From assembly GCA_009809945.1 (NCBI GenBank), contig WTPW01000186.1, forward strand, positions 232,233 to 296,232: a DNA stretch of 64,000 bases, read 5' to 3'. The notes under the pieces were generated by a model. The model worked only from the letters and a program-made list of their open reading frames with translations. It did no database searches and was not told the origin of the DNA. The position numbers and the translations under genes were made by a program. Source of the DNA: Gigaspora margarita (lineage: Eukaryota; Glomeromycota; Glomeromycetes; Diversisporales; Gigasporaceae). Position 1 is the first letter of the stretch, and each line of letters opens with the position of its first letter. Below, in pieces: positions 35,719 through 47,657 of this stretch.

Positions 35719-36774
35719 ACTCTTTTTTTATTATCATCATTATACATTATATATATTACATTTTTAAATTAAATATATATTTTAATAAATATTACATATT
35801 TTATTATATATTATTTTAATTATTATAAGTTTTTTACAGTATCATTTTACATTACTACATATTATTTTAACTACTTTCACACTTTGTCACATCTAATTCC
35901 ATTACTATTTGTAGAAGAAAAAAACAAAAAACTAACTCTAAACACTTATTTTTATATACCCACAATTAGCTATTATCTTCACTTCTTTGTTTTAACTATC
36001 ATTTTTGCTTCAGCTATCTTTTTTGTTTTAACTATCACCTTTGTTTCTCTCTTTTTGCTAAACACTTCTAAAAAATAAGTAGAGAAATCTAGTATGTTTT
36101 GCAAAGTGCTAGAGAAGTTAGTGTTCTCACAAAATGCCAGAATAAAATAAATTAATAAAAAAAATTAAAAAAACTTCCCAAAAAACAAAAAATATTAAAC
36201 AATAAAATAAATAAACAAAACTTTGCAAAAGCTTGCAAAAACTTGTGCCAAACTAAATTATCTCTTTAAAGAAGCATTTTTGGAAATTTAGAAATTGCTA
36301 GAGAAATTAGTTGTGTTCTTGCAAAGTGTCAGAAGTCTGAGTTGCATGCAAAATCAAATTGGTGTTCATACAAAGTGCTGAATAGTTGTTGGTTTTCTTG
36401 CAAAAAACTAGTATTTTTGTAAAGTGTAAAAAAAATTAAAAAAATAAATAAAAGAAAAAACAAAATAAAAACAAAAAACAAAATGAAAAAAAATCTAATT
36501 TATAAAGATCTAATCTGATCTTGTAACATAACACAAAATTTTGAAATATTTCGAAATATTTTGAATATTTTGAAAATATAGTCCAATATGTCCAATATGC
36601 CCTTGATATGATCCAGGTTACAGATATACTGATCCAGCTTGGTTTTCTAGGTCTAAAATAATTATGAAATAAAATATTTCAAAAATATTTTTTGCGAAAT
36701 ATTTCGAATTATATTGCAGTTTGCCAAAAGATTTCACAGGTTCACAAAATCTTTCGAAAAATTTCACTACTATA

Positions 36775-37066
36775 AATTTGCTAATGATATTTTATCTTAA
36801 TATTATATACATATTAAAGTGTCTCTTTAACTAATTTACAAAGTATAGTTTGTTAAGTATATATAGAGTTAGTAATAAGATTGCATTTAACAATTTCAAT
36901 TATTTTTAAAGAAGTGAAATTTGTCCCTGCGAATACCAATATGTATACAATCTCTATATAAACCTACAAACTAGTGGCAATAGCATATAGCAATAATATA
37001 TGTTGAATCAGTGCTTGGTTATTATTGCTAAAAGACTCGTTAGTATAGTATCACAGATTTTTTTAT
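36775..37066. other. AT-rich spacer
   Basis: No gene or repeat recognised. Confidence 0.4.
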
Positions 37067-37068
37067 TA

Positions 37069-38053
37069 TGGTCCGGTGCAAAAAGATTGATACACCAATC
37101 TATATATAATAAAAATTTTTTTCTAAAATTTAATATAAATCTTTAAATAACTTTATTTATTATATATGTTTTGGGAAATATTTAAATATAAATTTTATTA
37201 AAAAATTTTGTTTTTATAAAAACTTTTATTAATTACTTATTTTTTCAATTTGTAAAATATAAAAATATAAATATACTAAAGTTAAAAAATTATTTTATCT
37301 ATATATAAAAATTTTTTATTTTTAATTATCTATTTATAATTTTTTTATACTAAATAAAACAAGTTCTAAGTTATCTTTTAATATAATATTTATTATCTTT
37401 TTATAAACATTTTTTTGTGTAATTATTCTTTAAAATTTAATATTTTTTTAAAAAAAAAGCAAAAAAATATCTTTTTAAAAAAATATATTTTTGTTACTAA
37501 TTTACAAATTTATACAAGTTTATATTGTACAAATATATTGTTATATATATGCTAAATATATAGTTAAAATTTCAGCTTAATTGAATTAGTAGTTGTTAAA
37601 ATATAATTTTTTAAATATTTAATGATATTTACTATATATAAAATTACTATATATAGTATATATATAACTTTATTATAATAAATTAGGTTTTAATTTATAT
37701 TTTAATAACTACTAATCCAATTAAGTTAAAATTTTAACTGTATATTTAACATATATATGGCAATGCAGTTGCGTAGTATAAGCTTATAAAGTTGCATGTT
37801 GATGGCAAAAATAAATTTTTTTAAAAAAAAAAATTTTTTTAAATTTTTTTTTTTAAAAAATAGGATTTATTAAAAATTTTATAATAAAATAAATTTACTA
37901 TAAAATGATATAAAAATTATATTAAAACGTAGCTTAGGTCTTCCTTTATTTTATATAAAAAAATTATATATAAATAGTTAAAATTGAAAACCTTTTATAT
38001 ATAGATAAAAATAGCTGCTAGTTTTGGTGTATCAATCTTTTCGCACTGGACCA
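37069..38053. mobile_element. Non-autonomous Tc1/mariner-like element, 985 bp
   Basis: The 30-bp terminal repeats begin TGGTCCGGTGCAAAAAGATT and TGGTCCAGTGCGAAAAGATT, then GATACACCAA, with two mismatches. TA flanks both ends (37,067-37,068 and 38,054-38,055). The GTGCAAAAAGATTGATACAC theme is like Tc1 family ends. The interior is AT-rich without a transposase. Confidence 0.8.
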
Positions 38054-38138
38054 TACTAATCTATTGAATTGTTATACAAAATTATGTATGACAATTTATT
38101 AGCTATATATATCATATAAGTTGGCCCCCATAGTTTTA

Positions 38139-39215
38139 CTAACCCCTAGATTCTAGTGTAATAGATTCATTTAGATCAGGTGCCTCAGGTACTGAGGGAG
38201 TAGGAGGAGGGAGGATTTCTGTTTCTGGACCTGAAGGAGAATTAGCTTTTTTATAGTATTCCTTGCACAAATTTTTATATTGTCGAAGTTCATCATTGGT
38301 TTTGGCCATAATGCAGGATTCACAAAGTCTAGCAGTTCTAGCAAAATTTCTTTGCAAGTTTTCTATAGCTTTTCTTTTATCAAAGTTAGGATGATTCATG
38401 TCAAAGGATTCAGCAAGAATTCTTTGCAATATTTGTTCTTCTGTTTCTGATAATTGCTCACAGGTGGCTCTTATAATGGTATTAACTTCATCATAAGTAT
38501 AGTTCTGGTTAAAACAGTCATTGTATTGGGGTTCAAGAGCATGAACAAGGTCTTTATTGCTTTCACCAATATGGATCTGAGTTATATAGAAAATTTAGCT
38601 TTGGTTAAGATCATAGCTGTGTCTAGCATTTTTGGTAGATTCTGTATAATAGCATACTTGGGTCCACAGGTTATAGTTCCAATTATGTTCAATATTTCAG
38701 GCAGCCTTGTAGGCATATAAGTGTTCAAGATTACAAAATCAAATATCTTCTTGACTAGAATTGAGTTTAATCAACTTAGATTTAATTCCTTGTTCTTTGC
38801 AAAGTTTGCATGATCCAATGGTCTAATCTCTTCTGGTTTCTTAGGTACTTTATATTTATAGCAGTGGTTGGTTCATAGTTGAGTGTAATAAGAGAGGCAT
38901 TGAGCATTTACTTTCTGGGGATTTTAACTACATTCAAATCTTTGGTTTTCTAGTTTCTGGGTTATTTGAGAACAGTTGGCTTCAATATGTCCATATTGTC
39001 CACATTGATAATATCAGTTTTTTGGGCAGTTCTTATATAAGTGCCCTGGTTGGGAGCAGGTATTGCAAATATTTTGTTTAGGGGCCTATCTAGGACAATA
39101 AGCAGCAAGATGTCCATAATGACAACAACGATAGCATTTATTGTTAGGACAATCAGCATAGAGATGATTATAGGAGTAATAGCATCCACATTTCTAGTTA
39201 ACAAAAGAGGCACTA
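38139..39215 (-). pseudogene. Post-protease region with an array of zinc knuckles
   Basis: After the protease come at least three more CCHC-type knuckles (CYRCCHYGHLAAYC, CNTCSQPGHLYKNC and a third ending QYGHIEANC) at about 39,130-38,965. Then follows an open part ending at 38,139 with a proline-rich tail. I do not recognise the last part. Such an array after, not before, the protease is unusual. Fossil. Confidence 0.55.
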
Positions 39216-39499
39216 GGTCTGGGTCTACTGGTAACAGTTGTCCAGGTGTCTTGTTCTGTATCTAATATGTAGGCTTCCTTTGGACTAAGATATTCTTATT
39301 CAAATCTTTCTAATTCTTTTTTATCAGTTATGGTAGGTTAAGCAGATAAAGGTTTGTTATTTTTATATGTAGTAGGAATATGAATCTTCATTTTGTTCCA
39401 GTAAAGAGTATAAGTTTTGTTCTTTTAGCTGTAACTGGAATCTACTTTTTGAGACCAATCATTACCTAGAAGTAATAAATAGGAAGTAGTATTCATAAC

Positions 39500-40360
39500 T
39501 TTTATATCTAGGGGATAGCAGTTCTTTCTATTTCAATAAGTAAACCCTTAATAATTGCTAGGGGTTGAACTAAGGATCCAGCAGCAGATACAATAAGGCT
39601 AATAGAAGGAGTTTCAATTTTTAGTCCAAGTTCTTTTACAACTTGGTGAGAAATCATACTAATAGTAGTACCACTATCAATAACAGCATAGTAGAGCTTT
39701 ATTGGAGTTTGATATTGCATTTAACAGGAGTGGTATAGGTTGGTGTCTGGATCTGAGTTGCTTTAGGTTCTTGAGTCAAGTAACTAGCAAAAGTGGTATG
39801 TATAGATTCATTAATAAGAAAAATCTCAAACTGTTCATAAGTATAATTATTGGTAGTATTTATAGTATATACATTATAAGGGTAAGGAGTAGAAGAGTGA
39901 TTCCTGGATCTGGATTGATTAGAGGATTGATAGTTTTGATTATTTATGTATCTATCATGTGATTAACTTCAGCTTTGGGGTCAGTCATATCCAGAGTAGT
40001 TATTGTAATTCTGGTCGCTGGATCTATTTCAGTTTCAAAATCTGGATCTATCATAGGACTGTTTGTTCCTAGAAGCATAATGATTACTTTAGGCTTAAGA
40101 TTAGTATCCTTGGTTGTCCCTTTTGTTATCCTGAAATTGGGCATAACAATTCTGGATAAAATGTCCTTTTTGTCTACAATAATAACAGGTGGTATTAGTG
40201 GCTCCTTGTTGATCAGTCATTATTTTGGTCAGAGTTATAGGCAGAAGTAGGAGAGGGTGCAGCTTATTTTTTAGCAAGATTGATACTAAGCTTAGCAATT
40301 TGTTCTGTGAATTGTTCAAGAGCTTGATTAGCATCATTTGCATTATGGTCAGAGTCATAA
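39500..40360 (-). pseudogene. Zinc knuckle and protease region of gypsy element 2
   Basis: A CCHC knuckle CYYCRQKGHFIQNC lies near 40,160 and an aspartic-protease signature VIDSGTTISMIS near 39,670, followed by a conserved post-protease stretch near 39,450. The order is that of gag end and protease in Ty3/gypsy elements. Broken fossil. Confidence 0.75.
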
Positions 40361-41031
40361 TTTGTTCAGTTTTCCATTTTTTGCTTTAGCAATTATAGCA
40401 TTCAAGGTGTTAGGTTCAGCAGTTTGACATTCATAGCATATTCTGGGTAAAGTTCTTGAATAAAAAACTGAATCATAACTGAGGCAATAAAGACATTAGT
40501 TGGGTCTACTCTTATTTTGAGTTGTTTAAAATGGCTAATTTAAGTATCAATAGTGTCTGTGCCCAGTGTTGAAAATTTTATGTTCTCATGTTCTCATGAG
40601 AACATCATTTTTAATTTGAGAACATTCCAAAATTTAAGATGTTCTCTATTAAATTTTTTTTGAGAACATTAAGTTTGAAAAATATGTTCTCTATATAAAT
40701 ATATTAAATAATAAAAATTATTTTTTTTATTAATATAGAGGTTTAAAATAATTAAGCTCATAAATATTTAATTGTTAGTTAGTTGAAGTAGAGAACAATT
40801 TAGTTGTTTTTAAATTATAGAAATATTTTGGATAATAAATTTATTAATTTACCATTCCAATTTATAAAGGATTTTTTTTAATTTGTTAAATCAAGCTTTT
40901 TTCTTTATAATTTTATTTTTCTTTTTTTATAAATATTTATATAAAATTGTATTTATTTTTATATTTATTTTTGTTCTTAGTTAAATAAATTATATTTTTT
41001 TATTATTATATTGTTAATAATTTTTAAAACA

Positions 41032-42267
41032 TTAATTGATAATCTACCTATCAACTGGAGAGTGACGAAATGTGGCATGCTTCTATCTAAAAATTTTTTT
41101 ATTAACAATATATGTCCACTAATTGAAAGTTGTAGAGCTCATCGATACGCATCTAACATAGTTAGATCATCCAAATTGGCCCATTGAATAGTGAGATATC
41201 ATCAAAAATGATTGACTGACTATATAAAATCCCATGAAGGAGATTATATATGAAAATCACTATAGATAAAATGTGGCGTGCTTCTATCTATAAGTTTTTT
41301 TCTAAGTTAACAATACATGTCCACTAATTGAAAATTGTAGAGCTTATTGAGACGCATCTAACAGTGGTTAGATCATTCAAATTGGCCCTGTGGATGGCGA
41401 GATATCGTCAAAAAATGATTGGTGACTATATAAAATCTCTATGTAAACAAACATTGTTTACATAGAGATTTTATATAGTTAGCCAATCATTTTTTGACGA
41501 TATTTCACTATCCACTGGGCTGATTTGAATGATCTAACCACCATCAAATGCGTCTCAACAAGCTCTACAATTTTCAATTAGTGGACATGTATCATTAATT
41601 TAGTTAAAAAAAAACTTTTAGATGGAAGCACGCCACATTTCACCTATAGTGATTTTCATATCTGATATGTAAGGCCACGCAAAGTTAATTTTTCATTTTG
41701 CATTACATGGAATCTGAAAACATGGGTCAGTTGGTTGAATTTTTTTTTTAATTTACTGTAAATTAATAGAATAATGTTCAAATCTAAGGTAATGCAAAGT
41801 TAATTTTTCATTTTGCACAAGGAATCAAAAATTGGGTCAGTAATCATATTTTTTTCATTAGTTCTATCAGACAATTACGGGAAATTAAGGTCTCTGTTGG
41901 GTGAGACCAGATAAAAATAGCGTAAAAAAATAAATATCAAAAATCCAACAATTGGCACAATTGGAATCTAAAAAAAAAAAAAAATGGAAAAATTGAAAAA
42001 ATTGATCAGCGAGTAATGCAAAATGAAAATCAACTTTGCATAGCCTAATCTCTGTCACAGGATTTTATATAGTCAGCATATTATTTTCAATGATATCTTG
42101 CTATCTACTGGGCTGATTTGGATGATCTAACTACTGTTAGATGCGTCTCGACAAGCTCTACAACTTTCAATTAGTGGACATATATCATTAACTTAATAAG
42201 AAAAAATTTTAGATAAAGCACGCCACATTTTATCACTCTCTAGTTGACAGGTGGATTATCAATTAAT
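41032..42267. repeat. Foldback unit at the centre of hAT element 2
   Basis: TTAATTGATAATCTACC at 41,034 is inverted at 42,266. Each arm holds the block AATGTGGCATGCTTCTATCT with ATATGTCCACTAATTGAAAG, which occurs four times: 41,070 and 41,270 forward, 41,630 and 42,230 inverted. The innermost short palindrome is near 41,445. Confidence 0.75.
41672..42047. mobile_element. MITE of the GGCTATGCAAAGTT family, copy 2
   Basis: AAGGCCACGCAAAGTTAATT at 41,671 and inverted AGGCTATGCAAAGTTGATTT at 42,046 are the ends. A second end-like block at 41,790 suggests partial duplication. It lies in the right arm of the foldback unit, and so is a third level of nesting in gypsy element 2. Confidence 0.7.
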
Positions 42268-42536
42268 TAAAATTAAAATTAAAAAATAACTAAAAGAAGT
42301 ATAAAAGTATAAATATGAGAGCGAGAATAAAAAAGAAAAATGAGTATAAGAGAAAGGGTAAGAGTGAGAAAGAGAGTGAAAGAAAGAGTAAAAGAAAGAG
42401 TAAGAAAGAGAAAGAGAAAAAAGAAAAAATTTTTCTATTTGAGAACATAAAAAAATTTTTGAGAACATTAAATTAAATAAATATGTTCTCATGAGAACAT
42501 AAATTTCAAACCAGATTTCCAACACTGGTCTGTGCC

Positions 42537-44262
42537 TTGCTTTATTTCAAATGATTGTTTTTGCCAAGTAGCTTTTTGCTTGGTAGTACTAAATGTTTCT
42601 TTGAAGATATGGGTGAAGCTAACAATATTATTATTTCCATGATCATTATCATGAAAATCAGTAGTGCTTCATCAAAACTGTTAAACCATTCTTGAGCATT
42701 GTACTTCATATAAGTACAGGCAAGTTCTAATTGGCGAGCAAGGCTCCAATGGTTAGCTTTGGCAGCATGTCTGAATTCTTCTATCTAGGTTACAGGATCT
42801 TAAATTCCATTACCACAATAAAAATCAATTTTGGGGAAAGAGTTTTCACTGCTTTTGTTTCATAGCTTGGGTGAGAGCATTCATAGCATTAGCAGCAGCA
42901 TTTAAAGTATTGTTGGCCATATTTTCTTCAAGTTCTTGGTCTTCTACAGTAGCATCTGATTCTGATTCTGAAGATATGAGTTCTTCTTGGCAGGTTCTTT
43001 AGGTTCTTCTTCTGTTTCAACTAATTCTTCTTGGTCAGGTTCTTCTATGATTTCTTTGTTGAAGTCTTCTTCTTGTTTTTGTAAATTTACTTCTAAATTT
43101 ACTTTTTCTAGGGCTTCAGGTTCAATAAAAGTTGGGTTAGGATAGGCTCTAATTATATGAGGTTCAATAACTTCGATTTGGAGAAGATAGATTTGACATT
43201 GAACTCAAGGAGGAGGTGGGTACAGAGAAGTAGTATTTGAAGTTTGGTTGGCTTGAAGATTAGGTTCGTTTAATGCAGTTTGGTTGTAGAGGAGTTACTT
43301 GGAGTACTTCAATTATTTGGTAATCAGCAAGAGCAGGTTGAGGAATAAAGAGATGATGTTTTTGATAGTGTATAAGAGGTGTGTTTAGAGAGGTAGTATT
43401 AGGAGTTAAGTTAGTTTGGTATAGCCGTTTACAATAGGTAGTGCAGGAGCAGTAGTGGTTCAAATAATTTGTGGAAGAGGGTTGAGATTTCTAAAGAATT
43501 AGTAGATTTGATCTGGATTAGAAGTAGGAGTTTGAAGGTGAGAGAGTGGTTGATCAAGATAAATAGTAGTAATATGTAAAGAAAAAAGTGGAAGATGAGA
43601 AGAAAATTGGATTTGGGTAGTGTCTTCATTATAGGGAAGTAAAGAAGGAGATTGAAAAGGTCAGCAAAATTATCTGGGTCATTTAAATCTTCTGGTGATA
43701 AAGTAAGTATAGATCATGAGCAAGGTGAAATACTAAATTCAAGGTGCTATTTGTTTTCTTGTAGGACAGAGCTAAGAGTAAGATTTTTAAGAGAATTATT
43801 AATATAAATTTGTAGAAGGGAGTGGCTTGAATAGGTCCTTCAATATAAAGGTCAAAGGTAGTAATTTCAAAGGTGACAGGTAAGGTAGGAAGAAGGGTAA
43901 AGTGGGTATAGTGGCAAAGAAGAGCAGTGATAACTTCAAAAGAGTTTAGGTTAGGAATGCTATATCAGCAGCTAAAAACAATATCTCTAGCAGCAGCTCT
44001 AGTAGTGTTATAATTTATTCGAAGTTGACGAAGTTCAAAGAATGCTCCAATAGTTTGTTGAGTATATCAGTTAGCAAAATAAGCAGATTGGTATTCTGTT
44101 CAAAAAGTGTGAAATTGTTGATAGTAGATGGTAGGTGGAAAGCAAATAGAACAAGATAAATCTGGATGGATAATTTGTAGAACTTCAGTTGCAAGAGAAG
44201 CTGGATGGCTAGCTTCATTTATTTCAATTTGTGCTAAATAGATTTGATAAGCTCTACTCATA
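42537..44262 (-). pseudogene. Gag-like region of gypsy element 2
   Basis: The likely start at 44,262 gives MSRAYQIYLAQIEIN and continues as a non-motif structural region with an acidic stretch near 43,100. It is interrupted by the hAT element at 42,527. Fossil; no intact frame. Assignment to gag rests on position before the zinc knuckle and protease. Confidence 0.5.
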
Positions 44263-44399
44263 TAAAAGGTCTAAAAGCTAAACAATTTAAAATTTTAACT
44301 TATAAGAAAAGAGAAAAAGGTTAGATACCAAGATGTCTAGAATATACTAAAAAAAAAAAGATAAGAAAATTTCAAATCTGGGTCTGAAGGAAAAATAAC

Positions 44400-44539
44400 T
44401 ACCGTAAACAGCCATATACAATACCCGGGTCTCTTACAGTTTCCAAAAAAAATTAATTAGTAAAAAAAAGAAAATAATTAGTAAAAATGAGGGGGGGATC
44501 TGATATATGGGAGGGTCTTGTATATGGCTGTTTACGGTA
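44400..44539. mobile_element. 140-bp MITE with TA target
   Basis: TACCGTAAACAGCCATATAC at the left is exactly inverted at the right (GTATATGGCTGTTTACGGTA), followed by AAGACCC/AATACCC. The outer TA's are the likely target duplication. It sits between the LTR and gag start of gypsy element 2. Confidence 0.85.
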
Positions 44540-44565
44540 ATACACAAATAACTAAATAATAAGAA

Positions 44566-44703
44566 TGCTACAAAAGCAGAGGCTTCAAGTATGGCCTTCT
44601 GAATGAATCTTTTTCAATTTAACAGAAAAATACCAGTGCTACAAAAGCAAGAGGCTTCAAGTATGCCCTTTTGAATTTATCTTTTTCAATTTGACAGGAA
44701 AAC
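44566..44703. repeat. 71-bp tandem duplication
   Basis: TGCTACAAAAGCAGAGGCTT... at 44,566 is repeated at 44,637 with a few changes. Confidence 0.8.
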
Positions 44704-44818
44704 CAAAAATAATCACTTGAATAAGAAGAGGAGAAGAGGAGAGAAAATATTCTTGCAGAAGAGGAGAGGTTCCAAAAGTTCTGGCTGTTTTTAATATTTC
44801 TGCCAGAAGGTACCAAAA

Positions 44819-45483
44819 TGTTACAAGTCACTATAGCCTTCTATATAGTACTTGCAACACAACACATGGCAACAGGAATCTTATAAGGGTTGGAGAAGAT
44901 ATGAAGCAGTGTGCAAGTAGAATATTACTTCATTAGAGCAGTTTGTTATGTTCATTTAACAAAGAGCAAGAGAATATTTATTTGGCAAAAAATATATTTA
45001 TTTATTTATGATATAATATTCAAGATAGATAACTATTCCTAAACATTTAAGGAGAGAAGAGGGGAATCTGAGTCTAATGTGCAGAAGGGAAAATAACTAG
45101 AGTTTATATATCTTTTATAGCAATTATAGAAATAGTACAAATGGTAAGAATAGTAGAAACATTAAATGGTAGAAATGGTAAATTGTAGAAATGGTAAATG
45201 GTAGAAATGGTAAATGGTAGAAATGGTAAATGGTAGAAATAGTAAATGGTAGATTGTAAATAGTAGAAATGGTAAATGGTAGAAATGGTAAATGGTAGAA
45301 TGGTTAATAGTAGAAATAGTAAATGGTAGAAATGGTAAATAGTAGAAATAGTAACCATTTCATCTGTTCTTCTATTTAACTATTTGTAATACTAATAATA
45401 ATACAATGATATAATATAATAAATTTAACTAAAATATAATAATTAAAATAAGAAAATGATAATATTCAATTCATTTTATAACA
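44819..45483 (-). repeat. Probable 5' LTR of gypsy element 2
   Basis: On the minus strand the block begins TGTTATAAAATG and ends CTTGTAACA, so it has the usual short inverted TGTTA...TAACA ends. Four bases after it comes TGGTACCTTCTGGCAG, a plausible primer-binding site. A minisatellite lies inside. No second LTR is available for comparison. Confidence 0.45.
45130..45355. repeat. 16-bp minisatellite
   Basis: About a dozen copies of GTAGAAATGGTAAATG in tandem, with local losses. It lies inside the probable LTR. Confidence 0.85.
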
Positions 45484-46464
45484 CTATACTAAATTTTAAT
45501 ACTCAATCTTTAAAAATATATATTTTACTGAGTTTTTAACCAATTTTAATAATTTTTATTAGAAAAACCCACTCTACAAACTTGTTTTAAGTGTTAAAAT
45601 TAGTTTACTTAATATAATTTTTTATAAAATTAATTATAAAAAAATTACTATTAAGATTATATATAATTTTAAAATAGTACCCTCTACTCTTAAAGTATGT
45701 ATATAGCGATCACAAATCAGAATTTGGGGGTTCCAAGTTCCTATTGGTTGAGCAAATTTTAACCCTCATTGAATTATGTAAAAAAGTGACAATTTGCATA
45801 ATTGGTTTGTAATTGTTATTTTTGTAAAAGTTAAATATTTATTCAAATATTTCTTTTTATTAATACTAGTTCTCTAGCTCTTTACAATTGAACAAAAAAC
45901 ACTTTAGAAGCACTTGTTCAGCAGTTATAATTTCATTGCAAATTGAAATAAACATATATGAGAGGTATCAAAGTAGAAATTAAAATTTTAGCTTTATTTT
46001 TTATTTAATCTTAATTTAGACCAAAATTTAAAACTACACCTATCATGTTATTTTTTTAATTTTTACTAAGAACATTAAATAAGAAAGGGAAAGGGTGATG
46101 TTAACCAAAATCTTAACTTTAAACTGTCTTTGATAGATTTTAGGTAGTAATATAATGCCTAAAATTATCAAATTCTTAATTTGATTAGTTAGTATCACAT
46201 GATGCTTTAGATAACCCCTATATCTAGAACTATATATGTATGTACATATATCAGGCCACTCCAATTAATTCTTTGTTTAACATAACAAATTCAATATTTT
46301 TTAGTGGGGGTGGGATTTAAACAACATATAATTAGGTCCAGTTCGGGTTTGGCTAGAATCAGAATAGGTCCAGTATGGGTTTGGTCCAGGATTGAACCAG
46401 ACTCAGATTCTATATTTTAAGCAGACTGGTCTAAGTCTTAATATACTTATATGTGTTTTTTTGG
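45484..46464. other. AT-rich region without a gene
   Basis: Short GGTCCAGT-GGGTTTGG repeats at 46,336-46,400. No gene recognised. Confidence 0.4.
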
Positions 46465-47590
46465 TGCTGACAAGTTTACTTAGTGCATGAAGTTAGAATT
46501 AATTAGTAAAATTTTATGAATCATAAGATTTTATAGAATTTTATTAATAATAAAATTTTATAAAATCTTAAAATACACAAATTTTTATTACTTAATTCTA
46601 ACTTTATGTACTAAGTAAATGTATTCAGCACCTAAAAATGCATCAAATTGGCATAGTTATTTTTATTTTACTTAAATTTGGAGAATAGATGCATAATTTT
46701 GGATTTTTGATCAAAAAAGCATCTTTTCTCCAAATTCAAGTAAAATAAAAATAATTCTGTGATTTAATGTATTTTTAGGTTCTAAATAAGTTTATTTAGT
46801 GCATAGAGTTAGAATTAATTAGTAAAATTTTGCGAATTATAAAATTTTATAAAATTTTATAAAATTTTATTAATAAACTTCTATTAAATCTTACATTTAC
46901 TAATTAATTCTAACTTATGCACTAAGTAAACTTGTACAGCACCTAAAAATATATCAAATTGGCAAAGTTATTTTTATTTTACTTGATATTTGAAGAATAG
47001 ATGCTTAAATTTGGAATTTTTGATTAAAAAAGTTATATTTAAGTATCTTTTCTCCAAATTTCAAGTAAAATAAAAACAATTCTACTAATTTAATATATTT
47101 TTAGGTTCTAAATAAGTTTCTTTAGTGCATAAAGTTAGAATAAATTAGTAAAATTTTGTGAATCATAAAATTTTATAGAATTTTATTAATAAAATTCTAT
47201 AAAATCTTATGATTCACAAACTTTTACTGATTAATTCTAACTTAATTCACTAGGTAAACTTCTTCAGAGCCTAAAAATACATTAAATTGGCAGAATTGTT
47301 TTTATTTTACTTGAAATTTGGAGAAAAGATGCTTAAATTTGACTTTTGTGATCAAAAATCCAAAATTATGTATCTATTCTCCAAATTTCAAGGCAAATAA
47401 AATAGATCTACCAATTTGTTGTATTTTAAAGTGCTGAACATGTTTACTTAGTGCATAAAGTTAGAATTAATTAATAAAATTTGTGTATTATAAGATTTTA
47501 TAAAATTTTATTAATAAAATTCTATAAAATCTTATGATTCATAAAATTTTACTAATTAATTCTAACTAACTTATATAATGCTCCTAGGTT
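46465..47590. repeat. Tandem array of about 325-bp palindromic units
   Basis: Unit starts at 46,465, 46,781, 47,107 and 47,432 (the last unit partial). Each unit has two hairpins. The first runs from AAGTTTACTTAGTGCAT to its inverse around a TTTTATTAATAAAA centre; the second is built on ATAGATGCTTAAATTTGG facing its inverse around TTTGATCAAAA. Both hairpins also occur around the gap at 32.1-33.2 kb. Confidence 0.8.
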
Positions 47591-47657
47591 TAGCATGACT
47601 GCATCACACAGCTACTCTAATTTTAGTGATTTTTCTGTATAGGTTCATTTTAGTACT

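Larger units (their letters stand above)
33602..36774. mobile_element. 3.2-kb foldback element with arms of about 1.4 kb and 1.05 kb
   Basis: The outermost blocks TATAGTGGTGAAATCTTTC (33,602) and, inverted, TATAGTAGTGAAATTTTTC (36,774) start two arms that match almost throughout. Landmarks at 33,940-34,060, 34,260-34,310 and 34,380-34,540 return inverted at 36,420-36,330, 36,130-36,080 and 36,020-35,850. The arms reach GTAATATATATAATGTATAA (34,978) and its inverse near 35,755. Three smaller elements sit in it: one in the left arm, two at the centre. No protein is encoded. Confidence 0.8.
40564..42527. mobile_element. Non-autonomous hAT transposon 2, inside the gag region
   Basis: The ends are CAGTGTTG and CAACACTG, with GTCTGTGCC on both sides (40,555-40,563 and 42,528-42,536). 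That is 9 bp as read; hAT usually gives 8, so one base may be a later change. Subterminal ATGTTCTCATGAGAACAT motifs lie at both ends (40,590 and 42,482). No transposase. A foldback unit forms its centre. Confidence 0.8.
38139..45483 (-). mobile_element. Ty3/gypsy LTR retrotransposon 2, LTR-gag-protease half
   Basis: Minus strand. A probable 5' LTR (45,483-44,819) and primer-binding site are followed by a gag-like region from about 44,262, a zinc knuckle near 40,160, an aspartic protease near 39,650, an array of further zinc knuckles near 39,100 and a last open part ending at 38,139. Reverse transcriptase, integrase and a 3' LTR are not seen. The element is a broken fossil with many breaks, and it hosts a 1.96-kb hAT element and a 140-bp MITE. 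Confidence 0.75.

Noticed and set aside
45130-45355. CRISPR-like array
   Set aside because: It is a 16-bp minisatellite without unique spacers.
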